Shown in pieces: positions 13,144 to 25,100 of a DNA stretch of 64,000 nt (position 1 is its first letter; each line of letters begins with the position of its first letter). The position numbers and the translations under genes are program-made. The notes below the pieces were generated by a model that ran no database searches, had not been told where the DNA came from, and was given only the letters and a program-made list of their open reading frames with translations. The DNA comes from Tribonema minus (taxonomy: Eukaryota; Sar; Xanthophyceae; Tribonematales; Tribonemataceae): assembly GCA_017506865.1 (NCBI GenBank), contig JAFCMP010000536.1, positions 930,001 to 994,000 on the forward strand, written 5' to 3'.

Positions 13144-16100
13144 GCCCGCCAAGGGCAAGCGCATGAGCAAGGCGGTGGCGGCAGCGGCGGCAGCGGCGGC
13201 GCTGGCGGCGCCGAGCGGCCCCGGCCCGTGCGAGCTGGCGCACAGGGCGCTGCTACGGCGCAGCGGCGTGGACGCTGAGCTGCTGAGCGATGTGATTGCG
13301 TGGCGCGCGGCGCGGTGCGACTGCGACCGCGGCCTGGTGCTCGACTCGCTGCAGTGCTCGGCCGCGGCGGACGGCGTGGACGTCGCCGCCGCGGTGCGGC
13401 GCGTGCTGCCGCGCGCCGTCGCGCTGGCGCTGGAGTTCGGCGACGCCGCTGCGTACGGCGCGCACCTGGCGGCGCTGCGCACGCAGGCGCTGAGCGTCGT
13501 GGCTGCCGCTACGGCAGCGAGTGCTGCCACCGGCAGCGCCAACGCTGCTGCTACTGCTGCTGCTGCTGCCCCTGCCGCTGCGGCAGACGAGTCTGTCACG
13601 GCGGCGCCGGAAGGCACAACCGAAGACGCAGCCCTCGCAGCTGCCGCTGCCGCCGCAGCGGCAGCAGCGGCGCCCGCCACATCCACGGCAGCATCACCAG
13701 ACGCCCCGCAGACACCGGCAACCTCCGCGCCGACGCCCGACACTTGGGTTCCGCCCGGGGGCTACGAGGGTGCGCCACATACGGGAGACCACGTACCGCC
13801 TGCAGCAGCGCCGGCGCTCAGGGCCGTGCCCGGCGCCGCCGCGTGGCGCGCGCTCAGCGAGCTCGAGGTCCTGGGCCTCGATGACCGCGCCCGCGCCGAG
13901 TACCACGCGTGCCGCGCCGCGCTGCAGGCGCTGCTGCGCGAGCGCGCGTTGCGCGTTGCGCGCCGCGCGGACGCGCTCTGGGACGCTGACGCCGGCTGCC
14001 TGCGGCCCGCAGCTGCTGCTGCTGGGGCACCCGCTGCTAGCGGCGGCGGCGGCGGCGGCGGCGGCGGGCTCGCGGCCATCGCCGAGCAGGTGATGGCCGG
14101 CGCAGCGCAGAGCTGCTACGAGGCGTATGCGGAGGGCACCGCGGCGCGCGTGAGGGCGGCATTCACCGCCGCTGCCGCCGCCGCCAGCCCTCTGAGCGCT
14201 GCTGCGGCGGCGGCCTCTGATGACGGCGGTAGCGTCGCAACAGGCGCCGCCGCCGCCGCCGTGACGGCGGGCAGCGGCGGCGCTGTCCCAAACAGCGCAG
14301 AAGCGACGCCGCGCGTTGACAACAACGACTCCGCCATCGACGGCAGCACGAGCGCTGCTGCTGCCGCCGCCGCGCCAGCGCTCGTCGTGCTGCCCGTGCA
14401 GCCGCCATTTGTGGCGGAGGCGTCCCCGCGCAGCGCGGCGGAGCTGCCGACGTGGACCGCAGCGCGCGTGGCGGCGGCGCTGGCGCTGCTGCCGCCACCG
14501 CCGCTGTCCTCCTCCGAAGGCGAACAGGAGCTGGCCATGGTGCCCGACAGGATGCGCCAGCTGCTGCGGCGGCCCGCGCCACGCGCCTCCCGCCCCGCCA
14601 TCCCCAACTTTGACATCGTCAGAGTCGCCGACGACGGCAGCGTCTGCGACGACAGCAGCGGCGCCGGCGCCGGCGGCGGCAGCGTCGTGTCCGCGCGCAG
14701 CGACCCCCTGCCGTCTGCAGCTACGGCGCTGAGCGTCGACACCGCTGGCGCGTCCGCTGCTGACGCCGACGGCGGCGTGACGGGGGGAGGCCCCTGGCGC
14801 TGGGTCGTGCCGGCGCACGGCAGCGTGAAGTTTGCGGTGCGCTTCCGCTCCGACGTCACGGGGGTGTTCGAGGCCGCGCTGGGGTTCGAGGTGGTCGGCA
14901 CGCGGCGGCAGGTGGGTCAGGGTTAGGGCTAGCGCTAGGGTTGAAGCTAGGGTTGGAAATCATGCTTAGGATGTAGGGTCGTGATTGTGGTTAGGGTGAA
15001 GGGCAGGGCTAGGGGGGGGGGGGGGGGGGGGGGAAGGGAGCTCTGCTGTTGTGCTGGTACATACCTATTGCCTACAAGAGAGACAAGTATCCACACTCAT
15101 GGCCCAGTGCTGGACAATTCAGAAGGCGCGGGGGCGACGGTGCTGATTGGAGTCGCTGCAAGCGGATTGGAAATGCCGACAAGGCGACAAGGCGCAGCAA
15201 TCACAAAGGCAGGTGGGCTGGGGTTAGGGTTATTAGGGTTAGGGGTTAGGCCAGGGTTGGCATTCGGGTTAGGGTTGCGGGGTGGGGACAGCCGGGCGGT
15301 TCTGCCATTGTGATTGACGCATGAATTCCCTGCTGCAGAAGAGCAGCTGGGTGCCTCTCCTGGCCAAGAGTCAGCTCTTGCGTTGGTCGGTGCAAACGGC
15401 ACGGGGGGGCAGCGGCTGTCGATCGGAGTCGCTGCAGCCCAAAACGAATGCTCACGAGGCGCGTCGACCGCGCCGCGTTGCTTGCGTTGTCATCCGCAGG
15501 CTTGATCTGAGCGACTGCTGAGTCGTGCTGTGCCTAGGCAACGTCTTCCTTAGGGTTAGGGTTAGGGTTGGGGTTAGGATTAGGGTTATGATTAGGGTTA
15601 GGGTTAGGGTTAGGGTTAGGGTTAGGGTTAGGGTTAGGGTTAGGGTTAGGGTTAGGGTTAGGGTTAGGGCTAGGATTAGGGCTAAGCTTGACTGCTGGTG
15701 ACTCGCGAGAGCTAGGCTCCGGATTGTCACCTGGGCCAGTGCTGACACGGCTGGACGGACGATCAGACCTGCTCACCGTGCATCGTGCCGTGGTGGATTG
15801 ACTTCTGTGCCGCCACGTAACCTACGCTGCGGCATGCAAATGCCTGCGCAGGCGGCGCCGCAAGCGCTCAGCCAGGGTGCGTCGCATGGTAAATGTTGAA
15901 GTCGGCCGGACTCGGAAGTCCTCCACACCATGAACCTGTCCGTGACTCGTCGCTTCTCGTCCCTCGTTTGAAAGAGCGCTCCTATACGCGACTCAACGGC
16001 CTGCGCACGCGAACGCTGCAGGTGCGCTCAGTCACGAGCGGTGTGTCAGGTGGGACAACGTCAGAGTTGGCCGAACTCGCCAGGAAACAGACGGTTACAA

Positions 16101-19100
16101 TGCAGACACTCATTCCGAAAGCGCTGCCGCGTTGTGCGACTGTCCGCGCAGGCGACGCTGCCTGGTCACGGGCGACTGCTGCGTGCCGGCGATCAACGCC
16201 GACCCCGCCAACGTGTTCATGCGCCGCATAAAGGCGCCGCCTACTGGCGCCGCGGGGGTTGAATCACCCGTGGACCGTCCTGCGACGCTTCAATCTTCAT
16301 TCCGTCACTTAGAAACCGCCGCCGCATGCTGCGACTGCCCGCGCAGGCGACGCTGCTGGTCACGGGCGACTGCTGCGTGCCAGCGATCAACGCCAACCCC
16401 GCCAATGTGTTCATGCGCCGCATCAAGGCGCCGCCTACTGGCGCCGCCGCGCGCCCCGTCAGCAAGCGCTACGTGGCGTCCAAGGGCGCGTACGACTTTG
16501 GGCCGCTGCTGTGCTGGCGGCGCGCGAAGGACAGGTGAGGGGTCGCACTTCAAGTGCTTGATGAAGTTTCTGGTTAGCTGAGGACTGCTATTGAGCTCGT
16601 ATTAGTTGACCGCTCGCAACACCCGCATCGCGCGTCGCAGTACCCGGAGCCCGACGACACAGCTCTCAATGACATGAAATAATAGTACGTTAGAACCTGA
16701 TTCGAACCCCCGGGCCTAACCCTACGCACGATCCTAACCCCTCTTATCGGCAGTGTGAACAGCAGCAACAAGGAAACAATGTGTCCTCCTCGCTCGTCCC
16801 CAGCCCCCGCCGCGCACGCTGCTGAAGCCGCTGGACCCCCCTTCAGACGGCCTGCTCGCACCACGTGGCACCCTCCAACTCCACAACATCATCCCCGATC
16901 CTGCTTCACGCCATACACAATACCATCCCTCACCCCCCCTTCCCCTCTGTGGTGACGCGGCAGGCTGCTGGAGCCGCTGGAGCCCCTCTCAGCCCGCTTG
17001 CAGCACGCACCACCCTTCCATTCCACAACACCTTTCCCCAATCCTGCGCCAAGTCACACTACCATCCCTCGCCCCCCCTCCCCTCTGCGGTGACGCGGCA
17101 GGCTGCTGGAGCCGCTGGAGCCCGAGGCGCGCGCTTCGCTGAGCGCTGACGCGCTCGCCGCGCGCGACGTTGCCGAGGCGCGCCTGCGCGAGCTGACCGA
17201 CGCCAACAGCGACGTCTTCCGGATCTCCAACGCGGGCCGTTACCCCGCGCGTGTGACGTTTGCGTGGCAGGACAAGGCGCCCGCTGCTGCTGCTGCTGCT
17301 GGCGCCGGCGCGCTGCCGACTGCAGGTGGGCAGCGCTCGGTAGAAGGGGAACAGGCCTGAAAGGGTGTGAGGTTTTCGGCAGCGTGTGCAGCACGTTTTG
17401 CATGGCACCGACCAGCAGGGGTAGGCACAAGGCTGCAGCAGAGTACTACTGAGCTGAAAGGCTAGCGTCGGCAAAAACGCGGCTCTGCCCGTAGGCGCAT
17501 TCGCTGAATCTGTGGCTGATGCAGTTATTGCGAGCGCCCGCCGCCGCCGCGGTCACGGTAGCACAGCGGGGGTACAGCATACTGTTGAAGTTGGGGGGGG
17601 GGAAGCACCGCGGGGGTCATGTATCTCATAGGTACATCACCTGATGCAGCAATCACATGCGTGGCGCACGCATTAACTCACCACCCATCGTCGACGCTAC
17701 ACATGCAGTCATAGAGAATGGTGCATTGATACACGCGCGCGCTGGCCGCCGCAGCAGCAGCCGCCACCCGGGCGGGCGGCAGTGGCAGCGCCAGCAGTTT
17801 GCTCCCAGCACGACTGAACCCCAGCCCTTACCTTAACCCCTACCCTTACCCGACCGAACCCCAGCCTGCACCGGCAAGCCCTAATCATGCGCCCTCCCAA
17901 CTGGTGACCCATGCGCTCACACAATAGATCAATCACCACACACGCCATCGCTGCCGCACACATAACTTGAAAATAACAATGCGCAACATGCGCGCCCGCC
18001 CCTGTCACCGCAGCAGCAGCGGCCTCCCTGGCGGCGCCGGCAGCAGCGGCGGCGCCGGCGCCGGCGGCCGCGCTGCCCAAGTCCCGCGGCGCGACGCGCG
18101 CATCCGTGGCGGTGGCGCCGCCGCCCGCCGCACCGCAGGAGCCGGTGTTCTACGTGTCGCCCGAGACTCTCGAGCTGAGGGAGGGGGAGACGCGCGAGGT
18201 GCGCGTGTGGGCGTTCCCGACGCAGGCGCGCGCGTACGAGGCGCAGCTGCTCGCGCACGTTCAGGTGAGCGCTGCTGCCGCCTGCTGCCGCGTCTTCAAG
18301 CAGTTGAAGTAGTGGGTGGTGCGGGACGCGCGGGGGGGGGGCGTCGTGCGCGCGCCCCCCCGCTCGCGTGGCTTCCGGGAGGAGTTTGCCCGCCTCAGTG
18401 TGTGTGTACAGGTCGTGTAAGCATCTAGCACCTGTCTCGACAAGGGAGTTTCTGTGTCACTTCCTGACTGACGCAGCTGCTGCCCGGGGTACAGGATCGA
18501 GGCCAGCTGTGGCAGTTGCAGGCTTACCTGTCCCACCTCACAGGCTGGCAGCTGCGACTACACAATGCATACCCCCCTGTCTGAGTGGCCGTGTCACGAG
18601 CTCGTCGTCCCATACGAGCGGAAACAAATTGTTCACTCACTCACTCACTCCTGACCCTGACTCGTGCAGGACAACCCCACGCCGGTGACGCTCCCCATCT
18701 GCTGCTGCGGCGCCGCGGCCAGCGCGAGGGTCGAGGGTCCGTGGAGCGATGCTGCAAAGCAACACGTTGGCGGGGACGCCGCCACAACAGGTCACCTGAG
18801 CGCTGACGCCGCGGAATACACCGCAGCGTCCGCGGCGGCCAGCACGCTGGGCGGAGGGATGCCGTCAGGTGCGCAACGCTGTGACGGACATGGTGCTCGA
18901 TGTGATACTTCAACTATGTGCTACTTTCAATCAGCACTTGAATGATCGTACGCGAACGAGGTGGTAGTGACCAGTGACGGCGCGTGCCAGTGGCGAGTCT
19001 CACTTCCCGTGCAAATGCAATTCGCACCGCTGAGCCCCTGATGTCACCCGTTCGGTCACCGCAACGCGCGTCGCAGGATCGGCGAGCGCCAAGGGCGGCA

Positions 19101-22100
19101 GAGCCAGCAGGGGCGGCACCGCGAGCGGCGGCACGAAGCCCGACGCAAAGGCCAAGGAGGCAGAGGCAGCGGCGGCGGCAGCGGCAGCGGCGGCGGCGGC
19201 GGCAGCAGGCACCCTCGACTTTGACAGGCTGCTGCTGACGCGGCGCGACACACGCGAGATCACAGTGCTCAACACGGGCAGCGTGCCGATCAGGTGGCAG
19301 CTGGACGGCGTCACACGCGCGCCGCCGCGCGACGACTGGCGCATCACCGCGCGCGTGGTGAGCAACGGCGGCGGCGGCGGCAGCGCCAGCGGCGGCGGCA
19401 GGGCCGGCGGCAGCACCGTCGGCGGCGGCCGCGCCGGCACCAGCGCCGCCAGCGGCAGCATTGCCACCGGCGGCGGCGGCGATGGCAACAGCGGCGGCGG
19501 CGACGTGGCCGGCCGTCTAGAAGTGGGCGCTACCGCTGTCATAGCGGTTACGTTCGAGGCGCTGCAGGAGGCGACCGTGGCGGAAACGCTGGTGGTGCGC
19601 TACTGCGATGAGACAACGCCGCTGCCGGAGCCCAGCGCGAGCACCGCTGTCGCCGCCGCCGGCGGCAGCAGCAGCGGCGGCGGCGGCGGTGCCGTCAGTA
19701 ACATCGCCGTGCAGGTGCGCGCCGAGAGCTACGAGATACGCGCCGTCGCGTTCGACGACAGCCCAGAGGACGCTGCCGCCGCCCCCGCCGCCGGTGCCGC
19801 CGGCGCTGGCGCTGCTTCGAAGCCCGCGTCGCGCGCCGCCACCGCCGCCACCGCCGCCGCGCCGTCTCGCGCCGGCACCGCCGCCACCGGCGCCGCCGCC
19901 ACCGGCGCCGCCGCCGCTGCCAAGCGGCCGCCGCCGCGCGGCACGCTCGACTTTGGGCGCGTGCGTGTGGGCGACGCGGTGCGGCGCTCGTTCCGCCTCG
20001 TGAACCGCGGCAAGTACGACATCGCGTACGCGCTGCGCTTTCGGCGTGCGGCGGCGGCGGCGCTGTTTGCGCTGGAGCCCGCGGGCGGCGCGCTCGCGCC
20101 GGGCGCCGCCGTGGAGATCGGCGTCACGCTGCACGCCGCCGCCGAGGTGCACCTGCGCGGCAACCTCGACCTGCGCTGCACGATCACGGAGCCGCGCACG
20201 GGCGAGGCCGTGGAGGAGTTTGCGGCGTGCATTGACGCGGCGGCGGTGTGGCCGCGCCTGCGCGCGCTGCCGTCGCGCGGCGTCGACTTCGGCGCCGTCG
20301 CCTTCAACGCCGGCGCGCCGCAGACGCGCGCCTTCGAGCTCAAGAACGAGGGCGACTTCGAGTGCGCTTTCGCGCTGTGTGCGCCCGCCGCCGCCGCCGC
20401 CGCGCTGAGCGCCACCGCTGCCGCCGCCGCCGCTGCTGCTGCGCCCGGCGCCGCGGAGGACGGCGACGCGCGCGCCGCCACGGAGGCTGCCTTATATCAC
20501 GTGCTCAAGGCAACCCCCGCGGCGCTCCTTGCGCCGGCGGAGGCGGAGGCACTGGCGAAGTGGGAGGCGGCGGCGGCGGCGGCGGCGGCGGCGCCGGCGG
20601 TGTCGCGCGCCGCCGGCGCCGCCAAGGGGCGGAAACCGACGAGCAGCGGCAGTGAGGCTCAGTACTGTTGATTCCTGCGCTTTGTGTCAGTGCTCAGATG
20701 ACAGTGCGGATGTGACGCCGGGTCGACGGGCGACTCACTGAGACGAGACACAGCAGAATTATTGTTAGGGTATACAGTGATTTAACTCTCACCCTAGGTG
20801 TTGGCGGCACGACCTGTGGTGTGTGCTGTCGCACGGAGCCAGGCAGCGCGGCTCAGCACGCTGCGCAGGTGGCGCCTTTGCCTCCCTGTATCTCTCGCGT
20901 TCTCACCCTGGCACGAATACTTCAGAAATCACCCCACTTTCCTCGTGCGTGAACTCAGCGGCAATGCGGAGTGCTCTGCGCTCAGCTGCGAGGGCGGTTG
21001 AGTGGGGACTCGGTTATTTGCCCCTAATGCACGGGTGAGGGTTGCAGGTGCACTTTCAAGTTCATGACGCATACCATGCAGGAAAAGCACGAGCAATACG
21101 TATTCAGTGGTTTTCAGGACTTGCCTCAACAGCTGCCAATCTTGCCTCAACAGCTGCCGATCTCATGATGGTGCTCTGTTCGTTCTGCTTCTATGCGAAT
21201 TTATGTCATGTCAGCAGCAGCGGTGACGGCGGCGCCTGACGCCATGGGCATGCTGCCAGGAACGGTGACCATCGGGCAGTTCACGATCGGCCCGTATGCC
21301 GGCACAATTCAGCCGGGACAGAGTGTCCCCATACAGGCAAGCCTCATTAGTCTAACCTTACTCTGACGTGATGACCAGAAGCATGTGAAATGCGCTCGCA
21401 CTGCACCTGTGCACAGTGTACACAGCAGCGCCTTGAAGTCCATGATCCCCATGCCGGTTAGACTCGCTGCATGCAATAATGGTACAGGTTCTCAGTCTGG
21501 CGGACTGCGCTCCCTCCTCGAGCATCTGGCGGCGCGCGCTGCCTGACATGCCCCAGCAGCTGCCAACGCGCCGTTGAGCATCACCAAAGTGTGTGGTGAG
21601 ATGCTTGAAGTTCACCCCCCCCCCCCCCTCCCCCCCCCCTCCTCCCCGCACGCGTGCAGGTGACGTTCCAACCGGCGGGCTCCAAGGGCTACAGAGAGGT
21701 CATCGAGCTGCGCGCGGCGGGCGCGCAGCCCCTGCAGCAGCAGCAGCAGCAGTCAACAGTGCTCAGCAGCCCGCGCAACGCCGCCACCGCCGCTGCAACG
21801 CCACCCGACGTCTCGCCGTGGCCGCAGTACGAGCTCGTGGGCGAGTCGTGCGTCCCCGGCATCGAGACGTCCGACTGGCACAGCATCTTCGAGGAACAGG
21901 TGGTGGTGCCGTCGCTGGACGACGCCGCCGCCGCCGCGCAGCATCGCCGCCACCGCGGCCGCGCCGCCGCCGCCGCCGCCGCCGCCGCGGTCCCCCCCTC
22001 CGCGCTGTTCGCAGAGGACCAGCGGCTGCTGTCCTTTGGCAGCGTGGCAACGCTCGCCAGCGGCGGCGGCGGCGGCGGCAGCGGTGGCAGCGGCGGTGGC

Positions 22101-25100
22101 GCCCTGGGCGTCTGCGAGCGCGTCAAGATCGTCAACGACCGCAAGGTTCCGTGCTCCGTGCGGTTCGAGATCAGGCCTCCCACGGACGCCGCCGCCGTCG
22201 CCACCGCCGCCGCCACCGGCGGCGCCGCGAAGGGCAAGAAGGCCTCGATAAGCGCGCCCAGCGACGGCGGCGCCGGCAGCGCTCAAGGCGAGGCGGCATT
22301 CACCGTGCAGCCGGCGCAGTGGGACATTCCGCCGCACGAGTTCCGCTACGTGACGGTCCACTTCCGCCCGCTGGAGATGCGCGCGTACCGCGGCCGGTTC
22401 GTGGCGGCGGTCACCAACGCGGACGCCGCCGCCGCCGCCGCCGCCGAGGCCCCCTGCGGCAGGCTCGAGTTCCTGCTGGCGGGGCAGGGCACGATGCCCG
22501 TGGTGACGGTGGAGCGGCCGCTGGCGCGCGACACGGCGGGCGCGGTGACTGTCGACTTTGGCGAAGTCGCCGCCGAGCGCGCGCGCCGCGTGCCGCTCGT
22601 CCTCTTCAACGGCGGCACGGTCCCCGCCTTCTGCATCTTCGAGCTGGTCGGCAGCGCCGGCGGCGGCGGTGGCGCCGGCGGCAGGAAGGAGCGCGCGCCG
22701 CCGCCGCCGTTCGCCTTCGCGCACAGCGGCGGCAGCGTGGAGCTCGCGCCGGGGGAGAGGCGCGAGCTGGAGGTGGTGTTCCAGCCGCGCGCGTGTCACC
22801 TCGCTCAGGCAGGCGGCGGCGGCGGCAGCAGCGGCGGCAGCGGCGGCAGCGCTCAGCAGCAGCAGCAGCCCGCGCAGCAGCTCAGCGGCGTGCTGCGCAT
22901 GAGCATCATGCACAACCCGTTCGGCGCGACGGCGTTCGCGCTGCGCGGCGCTTGCGTCGCGCGCGACGTCGCCTTTGAGGAGCTGCCCGGCGGCAGTGGC
23001 AGCGATGCTCAGGTATATTCATTTGACACGCAGGGCCATCCCGCATGTTGCCTTGATGCCGTAGCCCTAACCCTAACCCTATGTGCTTGCCGCTCGGCGC
23101 GAGCGCTGTGAGAGTTGTTGCGTGGACTGGCGCGTACCGCAGAGTGGCACGCCCTGGTGCGGTCTTGCGCCGTTTCATGAGCGCTGCTGTGCCAATGGTG
23201 CGTCGGTACGGGTGCTGCGCGCTGCCACTGCCATCGCTTATTCCGCGTCTGTCCTCTTTGAATCACCGTTATGGTATGACGAGCCTGCAGCCGCAATGCC
23301 GCAGCGGGTTGCGGGCGCAGATGGCTAGCTGCCTGCGTGCTGCTGATGCGCTGCCGAGCGCTGTAGATCCATGCTGGAGATCCATGCTGGTTGAAACTTG
23401 ATTATCAATGTGAGTACGCACTCAAACAGTCGACACTGCGATGATATCAGATGTAACGAGATAGTCACATCATGTTGCTTTCAAGACATGCTGGCCCCCC
23501 TCTGAGACGGCCCCCCCATCGGTTCACCAATGCACCGCCCGCGATTCACGCGCAGTCCACCGGCGACCGGCGCCCACAGCACCACAGACTCAGACTCAGA
23601 CTCACCATGTCCAGCACGTGCCCCCCACGCCGCCGCAGGATCCCGGCACGGGCGACGAGCTGGTGTTCGACCAGGTGGACCTGCCGCTGTCTGCGCTCGC
23701 AGCGGCGCCGCCGCCACCCAAGGGCGGTAAGCCGGGGTCGCGCCCGAGCACGTCCAACGAGGGCAGCCGCGCCGCGCTGGCGGCGCCGTCGCTGCCGTCG
23801 CGCGAGGCGCCCTTCTGGCTGCGCAACGCGGCGCCGGCGCCCGTGCGCTTCGCGTTCGCGCCGCACGCGCACTTCGCCTTCAGGCCCGCGCTCGGCCACA
23901 TCCCCGCGGGCGGCGTGAAGGAGGTGGTCGCCGCGTTCCGCCCCGCCGGCGTCGTGCGCTACGCCGACGAGCCGCTGCAGCTGACAACGCACCGCGTCGC
24001 CTACGCCGACACCGCCCCTGCCGCTGCCGCCGCCGGCGGCGGCGACGGCAGCGCGCAGCCGAGTGCTGCTGCTGCCGCTGCTGCCGATGCGGACTGGGAC
24101 GAGGCGCAGGAGACGCTGCGCCCCGCCACCGACGACGAACTCGTGCAGCTCGGGAAAGCCGATCCGAAGGCCGGCAGCGCAAAGGCCAACGGCGCCGCAG
24201 CAGCCAAGAAGCCCGCTGCAGCCGCCGCCAAGGGCAAGGGCGCGGCGGCGGCATCGGCGGCGGCGGCGGCGGTGGTGCTGCGCCTGGGCCCCGTGACCGT
24301 GGAGGGCGTGCAGATGGTGTACGCCACGAGCCCGGAGCCGGCGTGCACCGTGCACGCAGAGAGCAAGCAGACGCGCGTGCTGCGCTGCTCCGCGGTGGCC
24401 GATGTGGCGCGCTACGAGCTGCGGCTCGGCAGCGGCGGCGGCGGCGGCGCAGACGGCGCCGCCAGCGACCCGCCCGGCAGCGGCGGCGACGGCGGCGGCG
24501 GCGGCAGGGCGGTGACGTTCCGCCCCACGGCCATGTTCCAGGCCTGCACGCACGAGTTCACGGTGCGGAACCCTGCGATGACGCGGCTCGACTACGCGTG
24601 GCTCCTGAGCAACATGCGCACGTTCGCGCGGCCCGCCAGCCAGGCATCGCTGTCGCGGAGCTCGAGCGACGTGAGCGGCGGCGGCGGCGGCGGCGGAGGC
24701 GCGCTGCTGGCGCCGCCGCCGTGCCCGTTCCACGTGGAGCCCGCCTCCGGGGCGATCGCGCCGGGGGCGGAGCAGGTGTTCAAGTTGAGGTTCGCGCCCG
24801 TTGAGGTTGACGACTACGCGTACCGGCTGAGCGCTGCCATGCCGGCGCTGCCGGAGGGCGCGGAGGCGCCGAGCGTCGCGCTGCACGGGCGCGCGACGCG
24901 GCCGCTGTGCCACTTCGAGCTCGAGACATCGCCGGACTACCTCCTGCGCCGCGCGACGCACGCGCTGCCGAACGAGCGCGGGCGCGCCGGCGCGCCGATA
25001 GAGGCGCCCGGCGGCGTGCGCGTGTGCGAGGTCACGTCGCGCGGCACGCGCGCGCGCAACGCCGTGCGCTTCCACGTCGCCAACCCCACGGGCATCGCGT

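Larger units (their letters stand above)
14912..16346 (+). other. HYDIN intron 7, longest HYDIN intron
   Basis: 1,435 bp. Telomere-like TTAGGG units begin 9 bases after the donor, followed by a pure G run (about 15014-15033), scattered TTAGGG variants (15221-15275), the main array (separate entry) and an acceptor-side echo of exon 8. Confidence 0.8.

Noticed and set aside
15549-15690. Possible chromosome end
   Set aside because: The array lies inside a HYDIN intron with coding exons on both sides.
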